64,000 nucleotides of DNA from assembly GCF_020509005.1 (NCBI RefSeq), contig NC_063021.1, forward strand, positions 1,922,001-1,986,000, read 5' to 3'. Shown one piece after another: positions 1-8,964 of the stretch (position 1 is its first letter; each line of letters opens with the position of its first letter). This DNA is from Fulvia fulva (Eukaryota > Ascomycota > Dothideomycetes > Mycosphaerellales > Mycosphaerellaceae). The position numbers were made by a program, and so were the translations under genes. A model generated the notes under the pieces. That model was not told the DNA's origin and did not search any database. It saw only the letters and a program-made list of their open reading frames with translations.

Positions 1-52
1 TGCTCAGCTCGTGATATTGTACCCTCTGCCAGTCATCGCACCAAAATCACCC

Positions 53-894
53 TCAACGGTAAATACGGAAGCACTTCGCAATGCGGTCGAGATCGACTAG
101 TCGCAGTCCCTTGAAACGTTCAGCCTGTGCAATCTCTTGGACCATGCCCTCTGCCTTGGGGATGATCCTCTCCTCTTCTGCCGTCAACTTCCAGGAACCG
201 GGCTTGAATGTGCTCCTTGATCTCGGCTGTGTGGTAATGTGAAGTGACGGGTATCCACCGTAGCGAGCGTCGGTGGTGTCATCGCGGGACGCGTCTAGGT
301 AGATGATAGGACAGACGTGGAATGTGATGTCTCTGATGATTGCAGCGTGTCCAACGTCTCGCATGCCTTTCATGACACCGCGCTGGATGCCGAGTGTACC
401 AGCACGAAAGTGCTCGGACTTAGAATTAGAGTAACGAGCAATAGAGTGACGCACGCCGAACTTGTTGGCGTTGCTTCCGATGATGAGTCTGAAGCTGCAG
501 TCCGAGAACAGCACGGGCAGAGACTCCTCGCGGACGAGCTTCGAGACTGCAGTGATGGCTGGCTGCTTGAAGTCGCGTAGGTTGCGCGCTTGAGGCCATT
601 TCCGGGCTGCACTGCGTACGAGTAGATGCGTGTGCGTAGCTCTGCCGGCAGATCCATGAAGCGGAAGACCTGTAAGTCGTTAGGCTGCCTGTCTGGGAAG
701 GTCATAGCATTGCTGACCTTCTTTGGGTCCAGAGGTTCTTCGACAAGGGAAGCCCGAACTCGAGGTGTGGCCTCGAGAGTCTTCTCCTTGACAAAGGTAC
801 CGGAGATGTTGAAACCATTCTCAGTCGCGTCGCTCGTCTCCTCTGCCGACATGAAGCGACCGCTTCTGCGAGTTGGAGCTGAGCCGATTGCCAT
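53..894 (-). pseudogene. F-box/2EXR-like protein, single-base frameshift
   Basis: The gene reads from an ATG at 892-894 to a TGA at 53-55, but the frame breaks once. The first part encodes about 95 residues with an F-box/2EXR-type core (FMDLPAELRTRIYSYAV). Just downstream the sense switches to another frame that reads KWPQARNLRDFKQPAIT, then a helix-like VSKLVREESLPVLF and about 150 further residues. The two parts rejoin if one A is added to the short A run (plus-strand TTT at 599-601), giving PGKWPQ. No intron could fit, because the change happens within a few bases. The family is large in Pezizomycotina and usually of unknown function, sometimes tied to ubiquitin ligases. A related, intact gene lies at 38177-38855 (LPAELRSRIYDYAL). 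The lesion is either a recent pseudogene mutation or a homopolymer error in the assembly. Confidence 0.6.
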
Positions 895-1146
895 GTTGAT
901 GATGTGTCGTAATCAGTTCGGTAGTGGTTGTGGGTAGGGTGATGTTGCGGCAAGGGAAAATGGCGGTGTTCTCGGTTGCTGTTTGTGTCGAATTGGAAGA
1001 GAATCAGCACATGAAGTAGTGCGAGGATCAGAGGCAAAAGTGTGCAAAGTCAAGGCCCGCCAAGCACGGACATATCTGCCGCGCGTGTTCGTTCCGCACA
1101 ACCACGCGCTCAGCGCCTTCACTCACTGCGCGTCTTAAATCAGGGC

Positions 1147-2943
1147 CTAGTAGCCAATCTGCTCAATCACCTCCAGCGAGTTCAGGAAAGCACACCGCTC
1201 TCGCAGTTTCTCCTGCAGCATAACAGCTCGCGCCGAGTCACTTCCATCTGGGCCAGCATAACCCTCATCTGGACCACCTATGACATAGACCCCGAGATTC
1301 TGGTCGTCAGAATCAGCAGTCTCCCATTCTTGGAGTGTATTCTTGCCTGGAATGGATAGACGACCAAGCGCCGCAAAGGAGCTCCACGATCGGCTCTCCC
1401 TCCTTTGCAATGCATAATCAGCCGGCGTCGGCTCAATGTGAAAGTCATAGATGTCGTAGTGGCTGAAGTTGCCGAACATATACGCGACTTCAGAAGTATG
1501 GATCACTCCTAGACCGTAAAAGCCGTCGTCTTCCAGTATCGGTGTGAGTATTGTTTGGTGTTGCGTGTAATAATAGAAGTTATTGCCAGCTTTCGCCAAC
1601 GCTCGTCCAGAGAAGAAGGGCTGACTTGTCAGTCCGCTGTCGCGAAGGATACGAGCTGCTCTATAGAACTGAGCGTCATGTTTTATCGTGCCGTTCGCGA
1701 AGGGTTCCGTGCGGAAGTCAGTGACTGGATACAGCCCGAGGAGCCCGTGGAGGTTGCCTTGTGAGAAGCCTGGTAAAAAACCTCGGAAGACATCGTAGAC
1801 ATCGGTGGCACTACTTGGAGCTGGGTCCAGGAAGATGGCTGTATCATCCTCGCACCAGCCCGTGATCACGGAGATGTTGTTAAAGCGTCCTGTAGTGATC
1901 ATATCAGATGGCGGCGCTGGGAGGAACTGCACGAGTCAGTAGACGCTCGAGATCAGATCACGGGAGGCAGCTTACGTCTCCATCAACCACGGGCAACCAC
2001 ACGTCGCCAACATTGTGACTTGTATCCGCTAGGTAGACATTGGTTTGTGCTTGTAGAAGCTGCTCCATACCTAAGCCTCTCAAGCACTCAATAGTGGCGG
2101 CGGACGGCTGGTCATGGGATGTGCATTCAGTGTTGTTGACAATGACATTGCGCACAGCATCACGGGTGTAGTTCCCCGTGATACCCGCCTCGAGCGCCTG
2201 GCTTTGACAAATTGCCCTGTGAAATGGAGCTGGCTTTCTGGCGCCATACGCTAGTATCTGCGTTCCGACAGCAAGACCACCCGGAGACTGGCCATGAATT
2301 GTAGTGTTGTCTGAGTCGCCTCCAAAGCCTGCAATGTTCTACTGAACCCATTCGAGAGCCAGGCGTTGGACTCCAAGTCCAGCGTTTTCTGACCCTTCAG
2401 CTCTCAAAGCGTCCAACTGTCCGAATCCAAAAATGCCGACTCTATAATTGATGCTCACGTGAATGACAGGATGTCCATTCGCGACACTTTCCAGGGGATC
2501 AGGCCACCCGGCTGCGATACTGGGTCGTCCTTTGATGCTGCAATGAAGCTCCCGCCATAGATGTACACCATGACGGGCAGCTTCGCGGACGCTGTGGTGC
2601 CATTTGGTCTCGCAATATTGAGCGGCAAGCAGTCTTCGGAGATTTCTGTTATATTGCCAAGGTAGAGTGGCAGAAGCCGAGCGCCTTTTTCTTGCGGACA
2701 TGCTGGGCCAGCATTTGTGGCTTGGAGAACGCTTCCGGCCCAGGGGACATGAGGTCGTGGCGGTTTGATTCGATGCGCACCAGATGTGTCTTCTCCAAAG
2801 CGAACTCCAAGGAAGATCTCCGTGCGGTCCCGATAGATTCCTTCGTAGGTCACATTGTGGCAAGTAGTAGCATTCGGAGGAGCGATGGCAAGGGCAACCC
2901 CAGCCAGGGCCCTGAAGAGCAATGCCCTCGTAGTGAGGTTTTA
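1147..2943 (-). pseudogene. Type-B carboxylesterase/lipase, degraded
   Basis: A carboxylesterase (COesterase, alpha/beta hydrolase) can be followed over most of its usual 550-600 residues. Visible landmarks are the N-terminal [17 protein letters not shown] stretch, the oxyanion region [10 protein letters not shown], the block [13 protein letters not shown], the nucleophile elbow GQSPGG (usually GESAGG), the acidic residue in GWCEDDTAIF and the histidine in VIHTSEVAYMFG. One 49-bp intron (1927-1975, GTAAGC...GTGCAG, phase 0) joins VVDGD to FLPAPP. Three defects are visible. There is a frame change near 2490-2500. An in-frame TAG at 2339-2341 follows EWVQ, where relatives have E or Q before NIAGFGGD. 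The hydrophobic start ([16 protein letters not shown]) has no ATG after the upstream stop. Catalytic residues survive, so decay looks recent. It was probably a secreted esterase. Confidence 0.75.
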
Positions 2944-3420
2944 TTCAGAAGGAGAGGTGTCAAAGCCAACGTGGATGGGAACACACTCCAAGTGACTGAC
3001 GTGCAAAAGCATGGACCGCAGAACCATTAAATCCCGGTCAACGGGCAAGCCGAGGGTAGAACTATGTAGTCGGAGATGAATATGAGATGTACGCAGCTGT
3101 TCTATATGAAGCGCAATGGACTCCGGATGAAGACGAGGAGCCTCAAACCTACGCTCGTACCTGACGCGTTGATGTCGATCGCTCCTACTTGATGCATTGC
3201 GGGAAGCTTGCCGGAAAGAGCCTCTGTGTGGGTCCGATTGCAGGCAGTCCAGGACGACGATGCTGCCCGCCTGCAATACATGTACGTTGAATGGTCGGTG
3301 GTATCGAAACAGTGTGGTATCGAAGCTTGATTGTACGCTATTCATTGCTGAGTCATCCTTCAGGCATATGCGCTGCTGAAAGCCTCGACGATAACTTCCT
3401 CGCCCGCCAACACCTTCACC
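2944..3420. other. Intergenic, between divergent genes
   Basis: This stretch lies between the 5' end of the broken esterase (-) and the PRKRIP1-like gene (+). The reading frames across it show no recognisable domain or codon bias. It presumably holds the promoter of the plus-strand gene. I see no repeat or RNA gene. Confidence 0.5.
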
Positions 3421-4029
3421 ATGTCGGAAAACATTCCTGAGTCGAGACCGACCTCCATCTCCTCGAAGTCGCATCGTCCGACCAAGAAGCGAGCTCTTAC
3501 TCCTTCAACCGCGCAGTCTGCTCGGGTCGAAGCTCTCTTCGCCAACCCAGATCGCGCAGACACTGCTCTCGCGCTCGGTCCAAAGGGCAAATCAGTAGCC
3601 GCGCCGCCAGAGATTGTCGCCAATGTGCAAGGATCTTCGGCCGGTGCTGGAAGCGGAGAATTTCACGTCTACAAGGCGAGTCGAAGGCGCGAGTATGAGC
3701 GACTGCGGGCGATGGACGAGGAGGTGCGGGAGGAAGACGCGGAGAAAGAGTTCCAGAAGCAGAAAGAGGAGAGGGAGAAGAAAGACGACGAGAAGTTGAG
3801 CAAGAATCGTGCCAAGCGGGAGAAGGCGAAAATGAGGTCGCAGAAGAAGAAGGCGGGTGGAGATGCGGCGGAGGGTGGAAAGCAGGGGAATGGAGACGGC
3901 GTCAAGAAGAAGCTGGGTCCTGCGAAGATTGCGCCGCAAAGCAATGGCACTGCTGAAGATGCGTATGCGGATGGGAGTGAGCAAGCAGTGCCGGAGGAAG
4001 TCGGCATCACCATTCACGACGACGATTGA
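3421..4029 (+). CDS. PRKRIP1: PRKRIP1-like splicing factor (DUF1168)
   Basis: This single-exon gene of 202 codons starts at an ATG at 3421. The middle carries the DUF1168 signature GEFHVYKASRRREYERL (about residues 79-95). It is followed by a long, highly charged Lys/Glu helix (about residues 98-148, EKEFQKQKEEREKKDDEKL onward) that resembles the basic coiled region of metazoan PRKR-interacting protein 1. The N-terminus (KSHRPTKKRALTPSTAQ) is basic and the C-terminus ends in an acidic tail HDDD. PRKRIP1 is known as a component of the catalytic spliceosome, so a nuclear role in pre-mRNA splicing is expected. That function is inferred from the family. The length fits fungal members. Confidence 0.85.
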   Translation: MSENIPESRPTSISSKSHRPTKKRALTPSTAQSARVEALFANPDRADTALALGPKGKSVAAPPEIVANVQGSSAGAGSGEFHVYKASRRREYERLRAMDEEVREEDAEKEFQKQKEEREKKDDEKLSKNRAKREKAKMRSQKKKAGGDAAEGGKQGNGDGVKKKLGPAKIAPQSNGTAEDAYADGSEQAVPEEVGITIHDDD

Positions 4030-4869
4030 GGGACAGATGGTCAAAGATGTGAGGGATAAACGTCGCCTGGATCCTGATACAAAGCCTTCGAATGCATTAT
4101 CAGGCACCGGCGTTCATTACGTGCTCCGAGATACCGTCGATACCAGTCTAGGGCCTTACCTTATACTACAGCCAACCGATACTGCCATGGATTCTCACCG
4201 CACAAGGCACTACATGCCCGCAATGATCGAAACATCCGCACCTCTACTGTTGCATGCCTGTATGCCATCATCCACCACTGGACTGCCACTCCATACAGAG
4301 CCTTTGAGTTTCCCAGATACTCGTACCTCGCACCAGGGAGGGAGATGGAGCACAAACGGCTTGCTCACGTGTTCTGTCTTCGACCGTGTCCCTTAAGGCC
4401 GGATGTGACACGCTCAAATCATAGTACCGGCAGACTAGGACCGAGTGAGACAGGCCCTGTGGACATTGAAGTGATGCTGCCATGTGGTGTTGGAATCTAG
4501 CCTCAAGTTATACCTGTTACAAAGCGGGACCCGATTCTTCCCCAAGCAGGCTGTCTTGTGGTATGTTATGGTAGCGCCGCAGACGCTGTGGCAAACGTGA
4601 CCACGAACTCATTAGTCCATGCGTATGACAGCGGAGACAAGCCTGCTGTGAATGTTGGCAATCACAAAGAGTAAGGTAGGCAGTACGTGGAGCGGCGACG
4701 ATGTCATGTGCCACCGATCGATCATATCTTCACTGTAGCATCACGCCGACCTTTACTTTCACACCTTCCACTAGTTTTTGATCGTGCTACTGACCAACAC
4801 CAGCAACAGCATACTCACAACTTCGAACACCTCACACTCACGACTTTCACAACGCTCGCAAAGGATACC
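4030..4869 (+). other. Intergenic, 840 bp
   Basis: There is no gene I can support here. The short frames on both strands lack domain signal. The last 150 bases are rich in CA/CT (for example ACTCACAACTTCG) and look like the leader of the SUR7/PalI-type gene that starts at 4870. Confidence 0.5.
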
Positions 4870-5671
4870 ATGGCAGTGACACGAACGACACACTGGTACG
4901 AAGTGTTCATACAACGTCATGAAGGCACTAGGAAACTGACCTTTACTCCCAGGATCGGCGTCCTCTTCCTCTTTGTCTCCTCAATCCTCCTCCTTCTCGT
5001 CACAATCTCCGCACCCATCATCAACCACATCGGCTTCCTCGACGTCCGCCTCGCCAACGGCACCAAGGACCATCACTCCATCATTTACTTCGGCACATTC
5101 GGCTACTGTACCTCCAACGCAGGGTAAGGACAAGCCATCGTTTGCATACCACCACATACTCACAATTTGCAGTCCCGGCGGCAATGGCGACATCTGCACG
5201 GGCCGCCACATAGGCTACGAACCCGCCTGGCTCACCTCCAAAATCGAAGGCGCCCAGCTCTCCTACCTCTCCGCCGGCACATCCGACTCCCTGACCCGCT
5301 GTCTAGTCCTCCACCCCGTGGCCTGTGGTGTTGCGTTCATAGCCTTTCTCGTCTCTCTCGGTGGCCACATGATCGGTGGACTAGCTGGTGCCGCAGTCGG
5401 TGGGTTGGCGTGGATCTTGACGCTTATTGCGATGGCGATTGATTTTACGATCTTCAAGATTGTGAAGCATAATGTCAACACGAATGATGAGATTGAGAGT
5501 GAGGCGAGTTGGGGAAGCGGGATTTGGATGGTTGTGACGGCTTTTGTGTTGCTTGGGTTGGGGGCGGGGATTGTGCTGTTGACGTGTTTTGGGGCGAGGA
5601 GGGAGAGGGCTAGGGGGAAGGAGAGGGTTGTGACGGCGAGTGGGAGGAGGAAGAGTCGATTTTGGAGGTAG
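4870..5671 (+). CDS. SUR7/PalI-family four-span membrane protein
   Basis: There are two exons, 4870-5123 and 5173-5671, joined across a 49-bp intron (GTAAGG...TTGCAG), giving 250 residues. The ATG at 4870 sits in a good context (ACCATGG). The first membrane span (GVLFLFVSSILLLLVTIS) is followed by an extracellular loop with the claudin-like pattern FGTFGYC...GDIC, typical of the SUR7/PalI superfamily. Two further hydrophobic stretches come next (PVACGVAFIAFLVSLGG and the GLAGAAVGG-to-IAMAIDF segment), then a last span IWMVVTAFVLLGLGAGIVLL and a short basic cytosolic tail. Relatives act in eisosomes and plasma-membrane organisation (Sur7), ambient-pH sensing (PalI/Rim9) or cell fusion. Which subgroup this is cannot be fixed by eye. 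Confidence 0.8.
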
Positions 5672-5984
5672 AGAAGGATAAAGGTTTGATAGGAGTTCAA
5701 GTGGCGAGGGAATATCGATGCCATGGCAACATCGGCGGCATCGAGAGTCGCGATGGTGAGTTCTGAGCATGTCAGGTCGTCAGCCGCTGATGATACTCGG
5801 TGAGCCGAGCTAGCGAGAGGTGAGCCGAGCTTGTAGTGCAGACAGCCAGTAGCGTGCATGCTTCGAAAGCGAATCAACGGTGTCGATCGAGTAGTTCCCA
5901 CCATGGAAGCATCATCCACTCTGGACCTCACTACAATACAATGTAGACTCACATGCCATCTCGTACACAGCCCACCATAGCACA
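5672..5984. other. Intergenic, 313 bp
   Basis: The stretch separates two plus-strand genes. It contains a short direct repeat of GGTGAGCCGAGCT (near 5799 and 5819). I see nothing else recognisable in it. Confidence 0.4.
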
Positions 5985-6560
5985 ATGCCAACCACCTTCC
6001 TCGCCCTCCCCACAGAACTCCAACTCTCCACCCTACGCCGCTGCAACTCACGCCACCTCTTCGTCTCCATCCGCCTCGTCTCCTCCCGCTTCCAACCCCT
6101 CGTTGACGACATCTTCCTCAACGAAGTGCTCCCCACCCTCCGCATCGATCTAAACGTATGGGACGAAGGGAATCACCAGAAATACCTCCCCTCAAAGAAC
6201 GTGCAGCTGCAATACCACTTCTCCGGCGTGGACGAAAGTGATGCAGACGTGATAAGATGCGAGCTACGCGCGGTGTACCCGGAGGATAGGCGGGAGAGGG
6301 TGTTGAGGCAGTTGCGGCAGCCGAATGTTGTGAGGCATGCGATGCAGATGTCGTTGGCGGGGAGCTATGTTATTGCGATGAAGGATAATTCGTGGTTTGA
6401 GCATCCGGTTTGGAGGGCGAGGCCTAAGCAGGCTGGGATTGGTGATGTTTTGTTGCTGGATTGGAGGAAGTTGATGGTGAAGTACTTTAGGGCTGCGAAG
6501 GTGCTTGAAGATATCGCGAAAAACCGGTCAGAAGGGAAGTCGATTTTTCCGTTGTACTGA
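5985..6560 (+). CDS. Small F-box-like hypothetical protein
   Basis: This is a single-exon frame of 191 codons with an ATG at 5985. The N-terminus MPTTFLALPTELQLSTL and the following SRHLFVSIRLVSSRFQPLVDD have the LP..L / LR.VSR.F layout of fungal F-box proteins, though the match is weak. The rest is a mixed alpha/beta-looking sequence ending KSIFPLY with no motif I recognise. It follows the SUR7/PalI-type gene on the same strand. GC content falls along the gene: the first half is strongly C-ending in its codons and the second half G/T-rich. No partner or substrate can be inferred. An F-box protein feeding an SCF ubiquitin ligase is the most likely family guess. Confidence 0.55.
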   Translation: MPTTFLALPTELQLSTLRRCNSRHLFVSIRLVSSRFQPLVDDIFLNEVLPTLRIDLNVWDEGNHQKYLPSKNVQLQYHFSGVDESDADVIRCELRAVYPEDRRERVLRQLRQPNVVRHAMQMSLAGSYVIAMKDNSWFEHPVWRARPKQAGIGDVLLLDWRKLMVKYFRAAKVLEDIAKNRSEGKSIFPLY

Positions 6561-6698
6561 ATGAAGCAGGAGGGTACGACATATTTCTCGCATTGTGTGC
6601 GAAGTGCAAGATTGCTACGGAGAGCGTGTTGTACATATGAAGCAAGACCTCAAGAGTGTGCATGAGAGCAAAGCGAATGCCACCTCAACACCCCTGTC

Positions 6699-8624
6699 TC
6701 AATTGCCGCGTACTCGTGTAGAGTATGCGGTGAGAAGAGAGAACAACGTACGACCAGGAAAGTACGCCTGGATCTGATTCCACGGCCGAAGGTCTTCATC
6801 AACCAGTCTCCGAAGTAGCTTGTGTTCATCCTCTGAGAATACTCTCTGCTTCTCGGCTGACGTCGTCGCAGACATTGCCGCCGCTTCTGACCTCTTTGTC
6901 CCGAAACCATCACTGGCCGGGTCAATGCTAGCCCTTCGCTTACCGCTTTGCAGAGGTGCTTGGGAATGGGGGGGGGGGGTCTTTGGTATGCCAGCTGGTC
7001 GTCTTCGCTTCTCGATACGATCAGGAGACTTCTTTGGGCGATCGAGGACGACGTAGGCAATTGGTCTACCTGGCGCCACTTTCGCTTCGAGTGGTGTGCC
7101 CTCGACTACATCTTGTTCAACAAAATACTGCCTTCGCCGCTGCAGGCCTGCTGACTGACAGCGTGTTGTACGTACTCTCATTGCTGTAGGACTGTCGGCT
7201 TCCGAGCCTTCATTCGTGTCCTCATCTGAACCTTCGCAAAGATTGACCACGTCCACCGCTCTTTTGACGGGAGTCATTGGGGTTACCTGTGCTGGTTCTT
7301 GGCCCCTGGTGCCTGTCACCATCCTGTGGGTACTACGGGACCGGGACATCGATGGAGATGTGAGATATTGGGCTTGCCTCTTCAGCACGATCCTCCGACT
7401 CCTGACGCCGCTCGGTGTGCGCTTAGCACTATCTGGCAGCCGCTTCAGAATCGCCGTGGTATCCCAGCCGTTACGCAGTGCTTCGAGCACGATGTCGTCT
7501 TCTTCCTTGGTCCATCTTCGTCCTTTCTGCCTGGCTGGGGAGCTTTGAGTGGCTTGAGTTTGTGGCACGTCCTGCTCACGACCTGCGGGGCTCTCAAGCT
7601 GGCAATCGGTTTCGAGCCGTGATCGTTCCAGGGCAATGCCAGGGCTGCTTGATGGACCTCCTGTATTACGAGCAAAGAACTCCTCCAAGTTTTCACCGCC
7701 TTCGCTTGTTGGCTTCGCCTGTGGGTTGCGACGTTGAGCACGCATGACCCTCTTGTCTGCCATTGCCTGCGTCAACCTAGCCTTGCCCTTGCCACTGCCA
7801 GCGCCGTTGTAGATAGAATCAGCCGTGTCAGATGACTGCGATCTCGCAGTGGTTCTGCCAGGCGGCGTTCGTGGCGCAGGAGAGCTCATGTACATAGATC
7901 TTGTTGTATCACCAAATCCAGAAAGCGGGGATGTGTTCGAAACGGTACTGTGATTTCGCTGAAGAAGCGCACGTTTGCGGTCACGGACTGCGCTTTCAGT
8001 GCGTGTGGTGCCATAAGGTAGGTGAGATACAATCTTCTTTGCATCCCAACCTTTGCGAATACCATCCAGGAGGACGCTGTCTTCCCCCTTGCTCCAACCC
8101 GATTTGGCAGGCCGCCTAGGTCGCGGAGATGATCGTGATACTTTGGTTGGAATTCCTTGCGATTGTGTCTGACGGCTCGCTACTCGAGCAGTTTCACCGC
8201 CGGCGGCGGCGGACGAACTGGTGCCGGTCGGCTGAACATGCTCTGCCTCTGTCTGCAGTGCTGTGCATGGACAGCCAGATCCTGCGCCTGGTTTACCGGC
8301 CGGGTGCCCTGCATTGTGGTAGACCTGGCAGACACGACATGCCACGACCGGGTCTCTTAGATCATCCTGAGTCGATCGCCACTCTGCAAATGCTTCCTTG
8401 AGTCCGGAGTACCCAAGCTGCTTACACTGCTCTATGAGTCGCACTATGCGTGGCTTGCCGCTGTTCGTTGTAGTGTTGGTCGTGATAACTCTGCCTCGAA
8501 AGTTCGGGTCAATGTCTCGTAGAATCTCATCAAGGCCAGCATCATGGAAGTGCTCCCATTCCTCCGTCTTCTTGTCGAAGCGCTCGATTGCAATGGTTAC
8601 GCTGTCTCCTGCAGAGGTCGTCAT
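6699..8624 (-). CDS. Triple SANT/Myb-like protein with Cys/His cluster
   Basis: This single-exon gene encodes 641 residues. The ATG at 8622-8624 (MTTSAGDSV) is the first true ATG in frame. Three SANT/Myb-like helices bundles are visible: WSKGEDSVLLDGIRKGWD (about 177-220), WTKEEDDIVLEALRNGWD (about 371-415), and a shorter terminal one, FSEDEHKLLRRLVDEDLRPW (about 596-641). The two full copies share the W-x-K-x-E-D...GWD spacing and end in basic R-x-R segments. Before them lies C96-x2-C99-x3-H103-x3-H107-x10-C118-x-C120, which could bind zinc. Linkers are Ser/Pro/Arg-rich and disordered. A nuclear DNA- or chromatin-binding role is likely, but I cannot name an orthologue. A run of 12 G (6968-6979) encodes the PPP before the last module. 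Confidence 0.7.
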   Translation of the reverse strand: MTTSAGDSVTIAIERFDKKTEEWEHFHDAGLDEILRDIDPNFRGRVITTNTTTNSGKPRIVRLIEQCKQLGYSGLKEAFAEWRSTQDDLRDPVVACRVCQVYHNAGHPAGKPGAGSGCPCTALQTEAEHVQPTGTSSSAAAGGETARVASRQTQSQGIPTKVSRSSPRPRRPAKSGWSKGEDSVLLDGIRKGWDAKKIVSHLPYGTTRTESAVRDRKRALLQRNHSTVSNTSPLSGFGDTTRSMYMSSPAPRTPPGRTTARSQSSDTADSIYNGAGSGKGKARLTQAMADKRVMRAQRRNPQAKPTSEGGENLEEFFARNTGGPSSSPGIALERSRLETDCQLESPAGREQDVPQTQATQSSPARQKGRRWTKEEDDIVLEALRNGWDTTAILKRLPDSAKRTPSGVRSRRIVLKRQAQYLTSPSMSRSRSTHRMVTGTRGQEPAQVTPMTPVKRAVDVVNLCEGSDEDTNEGSEADSPTAMRVRTTRCQSAGLQRRRQYFVEQDVVEGTPLEAKVAPGRPIAYVVLDRPKKSPDRIEKRRRPAGIPKTPPPHSQAPLQSGKRRASIDPASDGFGTKRSEAAAMSATTSAEKQRVFSEDEHKLLRRLVDEDLRPWNQIQAYFPGRTLFSLLTAYSTRVRGN

Positions 8625-8964
8625 CTTGCTGATGAAGTTAAATGTTGTCAACAAATGAAAGATGTCAGGAAAGTCAGGCACATAAGGCTTCCGGAAGCTG
8701 GCGAGCAGGGGGAAACGCTTCGCTGCGAGGCTGTGTGCGCATTGGTGTCCTCACGTCTTCCAATCCAGGTATCAAGCAAAGGGACGGTAAGTAGAAGACG
8801 ATCTGCTTACCTATGTCGTGGCTGGAAGGTGCGTTTAGCGGTACCTTCCAGCTGGTAAACCTAGACTCTAGACCAACGCCCCTGTCACCTGCCTCTTGCC
8901 ATGACAATCGATCAATGCTGTACAATTCATGTCATTCCGCTATGCTGCAATCATAATAGATACG
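8625..8964 (-). other. Intergenic, 340 bp
   Basis: This lies between the stop of HRD3 and the start of the SANT gene, which follow each other on the minus strand. It should hold the HRD3 3' end and the SANT-gene promoter. No RNA gene or repeat was seen. Confidence 0.4.
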
